A stretch of 64,000 bases of DNA from Kribbella sandramycini (lineage in GTDB: Bacteria > Actinomycetota > Actinomycetes > Propionibacteriales > Kribbellaceae), in NCBI RefSeq assembly GCF_013131805.1, contig NZ_JABJRC010000001.1, positions 930,001 to 994,000 of the forward strand. The letters are read 5' to 3'. Below are positions 54,301 through 62,915 of this stretch, piece by piece. The notes under the pieces are model-generated. The model ran no database searches and was not told the origin of the DNA. It saw only the letters and a program-made list of their open reading frames with translations. The translations under genes were made by a program, and so were the position numbers. Within the stretch, counting starts at the first letter, position 1. Every line of letters starts with the position of its first letter.

Positions 54301-57058
54301 CACCGTTGACGTCGGTGTACGCGGCTGTCGTGGGCCGGTTGAGCGCATCCTTGATCTGCAGCGAGCGACCGTAGCCGTCGTACGTCGTGGTGGTCTGGGT
54401 CAGGTACGTCGGCGTACCGCCGCTGTACGACTTCGCGACCTCCACCTTGGTCTCGTTGCCGTTGCCGTCGTACGTCGACACGGTGTCCTCGATGACCTCC
54501 GTGAAGCTCGCCCCACAAGCCGCAGCGACTGTCCGGACCCGCCCAGGCAGGTCCATCAGGCCTTTGGCCGGGTTCGGGCTGTAGGTCTTCGTCGTACAGC
54601 GGTCGTCGGCAGCAGTGCCGGTGTCGCCGAGGTCGTTGATCTCGGTCTCATTGCCGTACTCGTCGTACTTGGTCTGCACTTCGGTGGTGCGGAAGCCGCC
54701 GGCGGCCAAGCCGGTCCGGCTGATCAGCCGAGCCTCTTCGACCTGATAGGCCTCGTACGGCGCCTGCTGCGCGGTCCGCCGGGACCACGGGTCGTGAATC
54801 TCGCTGCTGACCACAGAGCCACCCACACCGTTGTAGGTGATCTCCTCACGCAGCGAACCGGCGTACTGCTTGAGATCTGGCGCCACTGCGCCACTGGAGT
54901 CGGTCAGATTGCCACCCAGCCCCCGGTAGTACTGGTAGCGCGTTGCCGACTGCGGACTGGTCGGCTCTTGGGTCAGATCGCCCTTGGTGATCAGAACCTT
55001 CTCGTAGCCACGCCAGTCCGTCCAGCTGCGGAACTTCGGGTCGGCGAGCGGATTGTCGTCGTACGCCCAAGCAGCGTTGCCTTCGTAGCTGTACGTCGTG
55101 CGGGTGTCGTAGTTGGTGGTGACGGTGTCGTCCTCGGTGATCTCGCCGACGACGTACTTGTGGAACCAGTCGTTCCGCGGCTCGACCTCTGGCGCCATCA
55201 CCCAGCGGACCGGGAAGCAGCGCTTGCCGTTACTGGCCGGAGTGGGCAGCGTGGTCGGTGTGCAGTTCGCGGCGGCGTACGTCACGTTGGTCCGGCCACC
55301 GGACTCGTTGGTGACGCTGATGATGCGCGGCCGGTTCAGAGCCGGCAGACCGTCCGGTGCGGAGTCGACCCGGTTGGGCTTCATTTCGTAACCGAACTTC
55401 ACCGGTGGCAGGTGGACCGGCGTATCGGTGGCCAGTCCGGTGCGGGTGATCGAGTCCAGCCAGAGGGGCGCCGCAGTCGCGTCTCCTGGTGCCGGATAGC
55501 TCTGTGCGAGATCCCACTGGTCGACATGGGCGTAGTTGCCACCGCCGGCCGACACCTGTGTGTTCACCTTCGCCAGCCGCTTCGTCGTCCAGAAGCTCGG
55601 GGACAGCTCGTCCTTGCAGTCTGCCTTCGCACACTCGGTGTCCCACGGGACATCGGGCCAGCTCTTGGCGTCGCGCACGGCACAGTTCTGCCCAGCCGCA
55701 CAGCGGTCCGCGGTGGTGAACACAACGCGTGCTGGCGCCTGAGCGTACGCTTCGCCGTCCCGCAGTCCGTACTCGATCCGCTTCAGCACTGCGTTCCGTG
55801 CGTACGTCGCAACGCTCGCACCGAGGTTCTGACCGTACCTGCCGCTCTCGACGTCGTAGTAGTAACTCATCGCGTTGCCGTTGCGGTCGACGACGTAGTC
55901 GACGTTCCAGCGGTACGCCTGCTGACAGGCGCTCGCTGCGAAGGTCGCCTTGTAGCAGGGCTCGCCGCTGTCGTTTCCGTAGACCGGAACGCCCAGCGTC
56001 GAGTTCGTGGCCGCTCTGCCGGCGGTCCAGCCCGGCAGCCGATTCAGACCGAAGTAGTACTGCGTACCGTCCGGTGTAGTGATCTTCCAGTACTCACCGT
56101 TGTCGTCGTCGTTGATCCCGGCTGTGCGCAGGACGTGCTCGACCTTGGTGCCGTCGTCGCTCTCTGGACGCCAGGTGCCGTTCTGGAACACCAATCGGCC
56201 GGAGCGCTCCCCCAAGGACATGACCGCGTTCTCGGTCTCCCAACACAGGTCACCGGTCTTGGTCTTCCCGTTGTTCCCATCCAGGTCGTCCGCGCACGCC
56301 TTGTAGGCGCGCTCGATGAAGCCGCCGCCCAGGTCCCAGCCCTCACCGATCCACGACGGCTGGTTGTTGGTCGCGACCGTGCGCCCGTCGACACTCTGCG
56401 ACGAGTACGACGCCGCCAACTCCGGCTCGAGGCCACCGGGCACCTTGGGCACCGGAAAGCTGTAGCCCCAGGAGAACCCGCCGCTGGCCGTCGCCACCTG
56501 CCAACTGCCCGACGACGACAACGACGTCGCCTTGTAGGTTCCGGCCGAGCCTTCTGGCGCGGCCGCAACCGTGAAAGTGCCCATCGGGACGTCGGCGGAC
56601 AGCTTGTTCGCCGTGGTGTCGTTGCGCTGGTTCTGCCCACCGACAACCCGCAGCCGGGACGCCCAGTCACCACCGAACGAGTCTCTGAACGCGGAGTAGT
56701 CCACTGTGACCCGAGTGGTGCCCGCACGCTTCCCATCGGTCCGCTGGACCTGGAACGTGAGCTCGTCCTTACCTCGCGGCCCCATCGTCACCTTCACCCC
56801 AGGCGACGCGGCCCGAACCGGAACCCGGTCCGCAGTGGGCCACACCGTCCGGGCCGGCGTCTCCGCACGCACCGGCGCCGCAGGAGCCTTCGGTGGGACG
56901 AAGTCCTTCGTTTGCACGGTAGGCGCGGACTGCACACCCGGTACCTCCGGTTTGGCGACCGGTACGCCAACCGGCGCCGCGTTGGCCGGTGCGGTCAAGG
57001 TGAGGGCCAGCAGGCCCACCACAGCTGCGGTTGCAGGCCGTCGCAGAACTCTTCTCAT
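51302..57058 (-). CDS. RHS/YD-repeat exoprotein with C-terminal phospholipase A2 toxin domain
   Basis: A 1918-residue protein. The ATG at 57058 (GGGAGG upstream) starts a signal peptide (RRVLRRPATAAVVGLLALTL). An N-terminal Pro-rich stretch and beta-rich domain precede dozens of YD repeats (YDALGR..., YDDAGQ..., YDPAGN...) from about residue 950 on. The RHS core ends YDPALGKFLSVDP...DPDGL near residue 1697. The remaining 220 residues contain WGSDGCSQVPN and CQRHDFGYRN, with the His1812/Asp1813 pair and a later RIDNMF: the prokaryotic phospholipase A2 pattern. A phospholipid-cleaving polymorphic toxin is inferred. No immunity-like gene follows. Confidence 0.93.
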   Translation of the reverse strand: MRRVLRRPATAAVVGLLALTLTAPANAAPVGVPVAKPEVPGVQSAPTVQTKDFVPPKAPAAPVRAETPARTVWPTADRVPVRAASPGVKVTMGPRGKDELTFQVQRTDGKRAGTTRVTVDYSAFRDSFGGDWASRLRVVGGQNQRNDTTANKLSADVPMGTFTVAAAPEGSAGTYKATSLSSSGSWQVATASGGFSWGYSFPVPKVPGGLEPELAASYSSQSVDGRTVATNNQPSWIGEGWDLGGGFIERAYKACADDLDGNNGKTKTGDLCWETENAVMSLGERSGRLVFQNGTWRPESDDGTKVEHVLRTAGINDDDNGEYWKITTPDGTQYYFGLNRLPGWTAGRAATNSTLGVPVYGNDSGEPCYKATFAASACQQAYRWNVDYVVDRNGNAMSYYYDVESGRYGQNLGASVATYARNAVLKRIEYGLRDGEAYAQAPARVVFTTADRCAAGQNCAVRDAKSWPDVPWDTECAKADCKDELSPSFWTTKRLAKVNTQVSAGGGNYAHVDQWDLAQSYPAPGDATAAPLWLDSITRTGLATDTPVHLPPVKFGYEMKPNRVDSAPDGLPALNRPRIISVTNESGGRTNVTYAAANCTPTTLPTPASNGKRCFPVRWVMAPEVEPRNDWFHKYVVGEITEDDTVTTNYDTRTTYSYEGNAAWAYDDNPLADPKFRSWTDWRGYEKVLITKGDLTQEPTSPQSATRYQYYRGLGGNLTDSSGAVAPDLKQYAGSLREEITYNGVGGSVVSSEIHDPWSRRTAQQAPYEAYQVEEARLISRTGLAAGGFRTTEVQTKYDEYGNETEINDLGDTGTAADDRCTTKTYSPNPAKGLMDLPGRVRTVAAACGASFTEVIEDTVSTYDGNGNETKVEVAKSYSGGTPTYLTQTTTTYDGYGRSLQIKDALNRPTTAAYTDVNGVTTGFTKTNAAGHVTKQTVDPRLGKPVSSTDANNRVTSATYDALGRLTAVWQPGRSSANQETPHVQFEYGVRQTGGPTWVKTLTLKANGNQLPSYQLFDGFLRLRQTQAPSPLGGRILTDEFTNSRGLVFYKRSPFYDTTTAPGTTLATAAHGEVPNTTVIGFDGAERPTAEVHVEFNVEKWRTTTTYGGDRVTVLPPTGGTLTTTVSDARGQTTARLQYQGRTTSTPADTTTYGYNKRGDMTSVRDAAGNVWQYEYDALGRKTKVDDPDKGIATMTYDDAGQLLSTTDARGKTVTTSHDDLGRKLETRSGSTLLTKSVYDTLAKGQLTSSTRYVGTHEFVRSITGYDEAGRSSGEQVVIPESEGKLAGTYTTSQTYADDGSLWSTGLPKLGDVAAETLNYSYETSGQQDKVSGAQPYVNDTKYTGLGQVAQQVLGTTAKTLWRTTFYDAGTSRLSQVKTQRDAQGDVLAANQTYSYDPAGNVKKISDQVQGSLLDTQCFSYDHLRRTTAAWTATDDCAAAPNAARVGGPAPYWQEYTYDLTGNRTKLTTKGLGGAADKISTYAYGQPGSDRPHAVQSVTTGSAVASYQYDAAGNTTSRTGPDGQPQPLIWSDEGLVTAAGGSSYVYDADGQVLLRRDSGSTTLFVGSGELKLTGTVLKGTRYYDGLGVRTASGFSWTVDDRYGTAQAALDAATLAITTRLLDPFGVPRGSASGWTGGDRAFVDGATNPETGLTRLGAREYDPALGKFLSVDPILDPADPQQLNAYAYGNNSPATFTDPDGLRFFEGNDGRWTDSRANHRKAAERRKVAKAKACQGKCTWWKKKPRKLPLATPKQRKKMYQKLTADTPEAAALFRYARAHKDDPEWARYKFDWGSDGCSQVPNLQLEAACQRHDFGYRNNESVGLHTDKERARIDNMFYAEAKRDTGLAIVGPLAGKQPRTGIGVFAPQIYYTGVRAASCWDNPCELMGKMVEDQFGGPAKVAVTVADNLVGLSEMLFE

Positions 57059-57069
57059 CACTGCCTCCC

Positions 57070-60000
57070 TCACCATCCCATGACCGATCCGAGCACGGCG
57101 TCCATCGTTTCCCAGGTGGAGACGTAGCCGGAGTTGACGCCGACTGTGTTGTAGTAGCCGCCCATGCTGGCTCCGAGCCCGAAGCCACCCTTCACCGCGA
57201 ACGACGAGTTCCCGGTGGTCGGATCGTGGGTCATGTCGAGGCCGCCGCCCCAACCGGCTTTCACGTTGGTCGAGCCGAGATGCGCCATCACCTTGGCCCA
57301 GCTCCCGTTGAGGTGCGGCGCCCCGGACGCCTCGTAGCCGATGCCGTCGTTCACCGTCGTCGCGTCACCGGTGTTCGCTTTCAGCACGCCGCTGATCGAT
57401 GCGTCGGCGCCGTAGACCACACCGGCCTTCATCCCGGCGCTGAAGGTGAAGCCTTTGTCATCGACGTTGAAACAGCCCTCGCCGCCACCACCGACGCCGG
57501 CACCGGCGAAACCTTCGATACACAGCGATCCGGAGTTGATGAAGCCGTCGCCGCCGAACACCGACTCGGCAGCGGTCTGGAACGGTCCCTTGACGTGTTT
57601 GTGCATGCGGAGCGGACCGCGGTTCTTGCGGTCCCGCATGCGCTGCTGGAACTTGGCGCGCTGGGCCTCGCGCTTCTTGCGCTGCGCCTGGCCCCACTTG
57701 TTGTACATCTTCTTGTAGCGGTTGACGCGCTGCTGAACCTTCCGCATCGCGGACTTCGACTGACCGGCCGCCGGCGGCGCGGTGACGTAGCCGTCGAGGT
57801 CGACGATGTGCCGCAGCCCGTTCGGGTCGGTGAAAGTGGCCGGGCTGTTGTTGCCGTAGGCATAGGCGTTCAGTTGCTGCGGATCGGCCGGATCGATCAC
57901 CGGGTCCACCGACAGGAACTTGCCCAGCACCGGGTCGTACTCCCGCGCTCCCAGCCTGGTCAGGCCGGTCTCGGCGTTCGGCACCCCGCCGACGAAGGCG
58001 CGGTCGCCGCCGGTCCAGCCGGACGCCGAACCGCGCGGTACGCCGAACGGGTCCAGCAGCCGGGTGGTGATCGACAGCGTGGCCGCATCCAGCGCCGTCT
58101 GCGCAGTGCCGTACCGGTCCTCGACAGTCCAGTTGAAACCACCAGACGTGCGGACGCCGAGGTCGTCGTAGTAGCGTGTCCCCTTGAGAACCGTGCCGGT
58201 CTGCTTCAGTTCACCGGCGCCGACGAACAGCGTGCTCGAGCCGCTGTCGCGACGGATGAGTGGCTGCCCGGCGGCGTCGTACAGGTAGGTGCTGCCACCG
58301 ACCGAGGCCAGCAGGCCCTCGTCACTCCACACCAGTGGTTGCGGCCGGCCGTCAGGTCCAGTCCGGCTGACGGTGTTGCCGGCCGCGTCGTACTGGTACG
58401 ACGCGACGGTGGAGCCCGCAGTCACGGACTGCACGGCATGCGGCCGGTCGCTGCCCGGCTGGCCGTACGCGTAGGTGCTTACCTTGTCCGCTGCACCGTT
58501 GAGGCCCTTGCTGATCAGCTTCGTGCGGTTACCGGTGGCGTCGTAGCTGTACTCCTGCCAGTACGGCGCTGGCCCACCGATGCGAGCGGCGTTCGGTGCG
58601 GCTGCGCAGTCGTCGGTTGCCGTCCAGGCCGCCGTCGTACGGCGCAGGTGGTCGTAGCTGAAGCACTGCGTGTCCAGCGCGCGACCCTGGACCTGGTCGG
58701 CGACCTTGGTGACGTTGCCGATCGGGTCGTACGAGTAGCTCTGGTCAGAGGCCAGCACGCTGCCCTGCGCATCCCGCTGCGTCTTCACTTGGCTGAGCCG
58801 ACTGGTGCCGGCGTCGTAGAACGTCGTCCGCCACAGCGTCTTCGCTGTCGTGCCCAGTACCTGCTGGGCGACCTGTCCGAGAGCGGTGTACTTCGTGTTG
58901 TTCACGTACGGGAGCGCACCAGTCAGCTTGTCGCGCTGTCCGAACGCCGTGTACGAGTAGTTGAGGGTCTCCGCAGCCAGGTCGCCCAGCTTCGGCAGAC
59001 CGGTCGACCACAGACTTCCGTCGTCCGAGTAGGTCTGGCTGGTCGTGTACGTACCGGCCAGCCGATCCTCCGACTCCGGAATCACGACCCGCTCGCCCAG
59101 CGCCCGTCCGGCTTCGTCGTAGCCGGTGACCGCTCGGACGTACTCGTTGGCGCCCACGTAGCGAGTCGACGAGGTGAGCTGTCCCTTGGCCAGTGTGTCG
59201 TAGACGGACTTGGTCAGCAGCGTCGTACCGCTGTGGGTCTCGACCGACCGACCGAGCGCGTCGTACTTGGTCGCGACGGTCTTGCCCCGGGCATCCGTCG
59301 TACTGAGCACCTGCCCAGCTTCGTCGTACGTCATCGTCGCGACGCCCTTGTCCGGGTCATCGACCTTGGTCTTGCGACCGAGTACGTCGTACTCGTACCG
59401 CCACGCGTTTCCGGCCGCATCGGTGACCGCAGTCAGATCACCACGTTTGTTGTAGCCGTACGTCGTTGTGTCGGCCGGAGTGCTCGTCGTACGGCCCTGG
59501 TACTGGAGGCGAGCCGTCGTCTGACCGCGTGCATCGGTGACCGCGGTGGTCAGCGTGCCGCCGGCCGGCGGCAGCACAGTGACCCGGTCGCCGCCGTACG
59601 TCGTGGTCGTCCGCCACTTCTCCACGTTGAACTCGACATGCACCTCAGCCGTCGGACGCTCCGCTCCGTCGTACCCGGTGACGGTTGCACTCGGCACCTC
59701 ACCGTTCGCAGCAGTCGCAAGAGTGGTGCCGGGTGCAGTGGTGTTGTCGTAGAACGGCGCGCGTTTGTAGAAGACCAGGCCGCGGCTGTTGATCACCTCA
59801 TCGGTCAGGATGCGGCCACCGAGCGGGCTCGGCTCCTGGGTCTGCCGCGGCCGGAGGAAGCCGTCGAGCAGTCGGTAGGACGCCACCTGGTTGCCGTTCG
59901 CCTTCAGCGTGAGCGTCTTCACCCACGTCGGACCACCGGACTGACGCACGCCGTACTCGAACTGCAGATGCGGTGACTCCTGGTCCGCCTTGGTCCGGCC

Positions 60001-62904
60001 GGGTTTCCAGACTGCAGTCAGCCGACCGAGTGCGTCGTACGTCGTCGACGTGACTCGGTTGTTCGCATCGACCTCAGTGACCGGCTGGCCGACTCGTGGT
60101 TCGAGCGTCTGCTTGCTGACGTGTCCAAGCGGGTTCGTCGTGGTGACAACGGTGTTGAGGCCGTTCACGTCCGTGTAGGCGGTAGTGGTCGCTCGGCCCA
60201 GCGCATCCTTGTCCTCGAGCGTCCGGCCGTAGCTGTCGTAGGTGGTCGTGCTCTGCGTCTGATAAGCCGGTGTGCCGCCGCTGAAAGCCTTGGCAGCCTC
60301 CTCCTTCGTCGCGTTCCCCCTGCTGTCGTACGACGTGTTCGTGTCCGCAATGACGTCCGTCGAGCTGACACCACATGCAGCTGCAACAGTCCGGCTCCGC
60401 GCCGGGAGATCGCCGATGTAGGTCGTCGTCGTACAGCGGTCGTCCGCCGCGGTGGCGGTGTCACCGAGGTCGTTCGCCTCGGTCACATTGCCGTACTCGT
60501 CGTACTTACTCTGCACCTCTGTCGTCCGGAAGCCGCCTGCCGCGAGCGCAGTGCGGCTCTGCGTCCGCCCCTCCTCGATCTGGAAGGCCTCGTACGGCGC
60601 TTGCTCGGCAGTGCGCCGCGACCACGGGTCGTGGATCTCGCTACTGACCACAGCGCCGCCGACGCCGTTGTAGGTGAGCTCCTCACGCAGCATGCCGGCG
60701 TACTGCTTGGAGTCCGGTACGACCGTGCCGGTCGAGTCGGTCAGGTTGCCGCCCATACCGCGGTAGAACTGGTGGCGCGTTGCTGACTGCGGACTGGTCG
60801 GCTCCTGCGTCAGATCGCCCTTGGTGACCAGGACCTTCTCGTAGCCACGCCACTCGGTCCAGCTGCGGTACTTCGGGTCGGCCAGTGGGTTCTCGTCGTA
60901 CGCCCAGGCCGCGTTGCCCTCGTAGCTGTAGCTGGTCCGGCCGTTGTAGTTCGTCGTGACCAGGTCGTCCTCGGTGATCTCCTCGACGACGTACTTGTGG
61001 AACCAGTCGTTGCGCGGCTCCACCTCCGGCGCCATCACCCAGCGCACCGGGAAGCAGCGCTTGCCGTTCCCGTTCGGGGTCGGCAGCGTGGTCGGTGTGC
61101 AGTTGGCAGCGGCGTACTTGACGTTCGTCCGGCCGCCGGACTCGTTGGTGACCGTGATGATGCGCGGCCGGTTCAGCGCCGGCAGACCGTCCGGTGCGGA
61201 GTCGACCCGGTTGGGCTTCATTTCGTAGCCGAAGGTCATCGGCGGCAGGTGGATCGGCGTCTCGGTGGCCAGTCCGGTCCTGGCAATCGAGCTCAGCCAC
61301 AGTGGCGCGGCTGACGCGTCGCCGGGCGCGGGATAGGTATGGGTCAGGTCCCACTGGTTGACGTGGGCGTAGTTGCCACCGCCCGTGGACACCTGGGTGT
61401 TCACCTTGGCCAACCGCTTGGTGGACCAGAAGCTCGGCGACAGCTCATCCTTGCAGTCCGCCTGCGCACATTCCGCGTCCCACGGCACATCCGGCCAGCT
61501 CTTGGCGTCGTGCACCGTGCAGTTCGTGCCCGGCGCACACCGATCCGCTGTGGTGAACACAACGCGTGCCGGCGCCTGAGCGTAGGCGTTACCGTCGCGC
61601 AGGCCGTACTCGAGCTGCCTCAGCGTTCCGCTGCGGGTGTACGTCGCCACACTCGCACCGAGGTTCTGACCGTACTTACCGGTCTCGACGTTGTAGTAGT
61701 AGCTCATCGCATTGCCGTTGCGGTCGACAACGTAGTCCAGGCTCCAGCGGTACGCCTGCTGGCAGACGCTCGTCGCGAACGTCGCCTTGTGACAGGGCTC
61801 GCCTGCGTCGTTACCGAACACCGGCACGGTAAAAGTCGAGTTGGTGACCGCCTTACCGCTGCTCCAGCCCGGCAGCTGATTCAGGCCGTAGTAGTACTGC
61901 GTGCCGGACGGTGTGGTGACCTTCCAGTACTCACCGTTGTCGTCGCCATTCACACCGGCCGTACGCACGATGCGCTCGACCTTCGTGCCGTCGTCGTTCT
62001 CCGGTCGCCAGGTGCCGTTCTGGAAGAGCAGCCGGCCGGACTTCGGCCCCATCGACATGACCGCGTTCTCGGTCTCCCAGCACAGGTCGCCGGTCTTGGT
62101 CTTGCCGTTGTTCCCGTCCAGGTCCTCCGCACAGCTCTTGTAGGACCGCTCGATGAAGCCGGCTCCGAGGTCCCAGCCCTCACCAATCCAGGAGGTCTGG
62201 TTGTTGGTCGCGACTGTGCGCCCGTCGACACTCTGCGACGAGTACGACGCCGCCAACTCCGGAACCAGCCCACCGGGCACCTGCGGCACCGAGAAGTCGT
62301 AGTTCCAAGAGAAAGTGCCACTGGCGGTCGAAACCTGCCAGGCGCCGGTCGGTGACAGCGAGGTCGCCTTGTAGGTGCCTGCGGAGCCAGCTGGCGCCGC
62401 AGCGACGGTCAGGGCTGTTCCGACCGGTACGTCGGCCGAGAGCTTGCTGGTCTTGGTGTCGTTGTGCTGGTTCTGTCCGCCGGCAATCTGGAGCCGGGAC
62501 GCCCAGTCGCCGCCGAAGGAGTCTTTGAACGCGGCGTAGTCCACCACGACGCGGACTGTCCCGCCGGCGCGCTTACCGTCGATCTGGAACGTGAGCTTGT
62601 CCTTGGCCCGCGGTCCCATCGAGACCTTCGCGTTGCCGGGCGACAGCACTCGAATCGGCACCTGCTTGCCGGTGGGCCACGCTGTGCGCGCTGCCGGCTC
62701 AGGTCGAGCGGGTGCCACCGGAGGCGGCGTCGGAACGAAGTCTTTCGTCTTGACGGTCGGGGTGGACTGGACGTCCGGTGCGGACGGCTTCTTCGTCTGT
62801 TCGGGCAGTTGGACGGCCTGCGCGGGCACAGCCAGCGACAGGGCCACCAGGCCCGCGACGGCGGCGGACGCGTGCCGCCGCCATCGCAGTACTGATCGAT
62901 TCAT
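57070..62904 (-). CDS. RHS/YD-repeat exoprotein with Gly-rich C-terminal domain of unknown type
   Basis: A 1944-residue paralogue of the next gene, similar along the whole N-terminal and repeat region. The ATG at 62904 has GAAGGA 7 bases upstream and begins a signal peptide (MNRSVLRWRRHASAAVAGLV). The core ends DPNGL near residue 1695. The tail starts with a Lys/Arg/Gln-rich helix (AQRKKREAQRAKFQQRMRDR), then ~170 residues rich in Gly with CIEGFAGAGVGGGGEGCFNV and late GGFGLGASMGGYYNTVGVNS, reminiscent of pore- or barrel-forming segments. I recognise no enzyme motif. It ends 11 bases before the paralogue. Confidence 0.9.
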   Translation of the reverse strand: MNRSVLRWRRHASAAVAGLVALSLAVPAQAVQLPEQTKKPSAPDVQSTPTVKTKDFVPTPPPVAPARPEPAARTAWPTGKQVPIRVLSPGNAKVSMGPRAKDKLTFQIDGKRAGGTVRVVVDYAAFKDSFGGDWASRLQIAGGQNQHNDTKTSKLSADVPVGTALTVAAAPAGSAGTYKATSLSPTGAWQVSTASGTFSWNYDFSVPQVPGGLVPELAASYSSQSVDGRTVATNNQTSWIGEGWDLGAGFIERSYKSCAEDLDGNNGKTKTGDLCWETENAVMSMGPKSGRLLFQNGTWRPENDDGTKVERIVRTAGVNGDDNGEYWKVTTPSGTQYYYGLNQLPGWSSGKAVTNSTFTVPVFGNDAGEPCHKATFATSVCQQAYRWSLDYVVDRNGNAMSYYYNVETGKYGQNLGASVATYTRSGTLRQLEYGLRDGNAYAQAPARVVFTTADRCAPGTNCTVHDAKSWPDVPWDAECAQADCKDELSPSFWSTKRLAKVNTQVSTGGGNYAHVNQWDLTHTYPAPGDASAAPLWLSSIARTGLATETPIHLPPMTFGYEMKPNRVDSAPDGLPALNRPRIITVTNESGGRTNVKYAAANCTPTTLPTPNGNGKRCFPVRWVMAPEVEPRNDWFHKYVVEEITEDDLVTTNYNGRTSYSYEGNAAWAYDENPLADPKYRSWTEWRGYEKVLVTKGDLTQEPTSPQSATRHQFYRGMGGNLTDSTGTVVPDSKQYAGMLREELTYNGVGGAVVSSEIHDPWSRRTAEQAPYEAFQIEEGRTQSRTALAAGGFRTTEVQSKYDEYGNVTEANDLGDTATAADDRCTTTTYIGDLPARSRTVAAACGVSSTDVIADTNTSYDSRGNATKEEAAKAFSGGTPAYQTQSTTTYDSYGRTLEDKDALGRATTTAYTDVNGLNTVVTTTNPLGHVSKQTLEPRVGQPVTEVDANNRVTSTTYDALGRLTAVWKPGRTKADQESPHLQFEYGVRQSGGPTWVKTLTLKANGNQVASYRLLDGFLRPRQTQEPSPLGGRILTDEVINSRGLVFYKRAPFYDNTTAPGTTLATAANGEVPSATVTGYDGAERPTAEVHVEFNVEKWRTTTTYGGDRVTVLPPAGGTLTTAVTDARGQTTARLQYQGRTTSTPADTTTYGYNKRGDLTAVTDAAGNAWRYEYDVLGRKTKVDDPDKGVATMTYDEAGQVLSTTDARGKTVATKYDALGRSVETHSGTTLLTKSVYDTLAKGQLTSSTRYVGANEYVRAVTGYDEAGRALGERVVIPESEDRLAGTYTTSQTYSDDGSLWSTGLPKLGDLAAETLNYSYTAFGQRDKLTGALPYVNNTKYTALGQVAQQVLGTTAKTLWRTTFYDAGTSRLSQVKTQRDAQGSVLASDQSYSYDPIGNVTKVADQVQGRALDTQCFSYDHLRRTTAAWTATDDCAAAPNAARIGGPAPYWQEYSYDATGNRTKLISKGLNGAADKVSTYAYGQPGSDRPHAVQSVTAGSTVASYQYDAAGNTVSRTGPDGRPQPLVWSDEGLLASVGGSTYLYDAAGQPLIRRDSGSSTLFVGAGELKQTGTVLKGTRYYDDLGVRTSGGFNWTVEDRYGTAQTALDAATLSITTRLLDPFGVPRGSASGWTGGDRAFVGGVPNAETGLTRLGAREYDPVLGKFLSVDPVIDPADPQQLNAYAYGNNSPATFTDPNGLRHIVDLDGYVTAPPAAGQSKSAMRKVQQRVNRYKKMYNKWGQAQRKKREAQRAKFQQRMRDRKNRGPLRMHKHVKGPFQTAAESVFGGDGFINSGSLCIEGFAGAGVGGGGEGCFNVDDKGFTFSAGMKAGVVYGADASISGVLKANTGDATTVNDGIGYEASGAPHLNGSWAKVMAHLGSTNVKAGWGGGLDMTHDPTTGNSSFAVKGGFGLGASMGGYYNTVGVNSGYVSTWETMDAVLGSVMGW

Positions 62905-62915
62905 CCCTGTGTCCT

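Noticed and set aside
54110..59976. Two ~1000-codon plus-strand frames over the RHS genes
   Set aside because: They mirror the YD-repeat genes in a complementary frame and show only repeat-derived Arg/Val-rich sequence.
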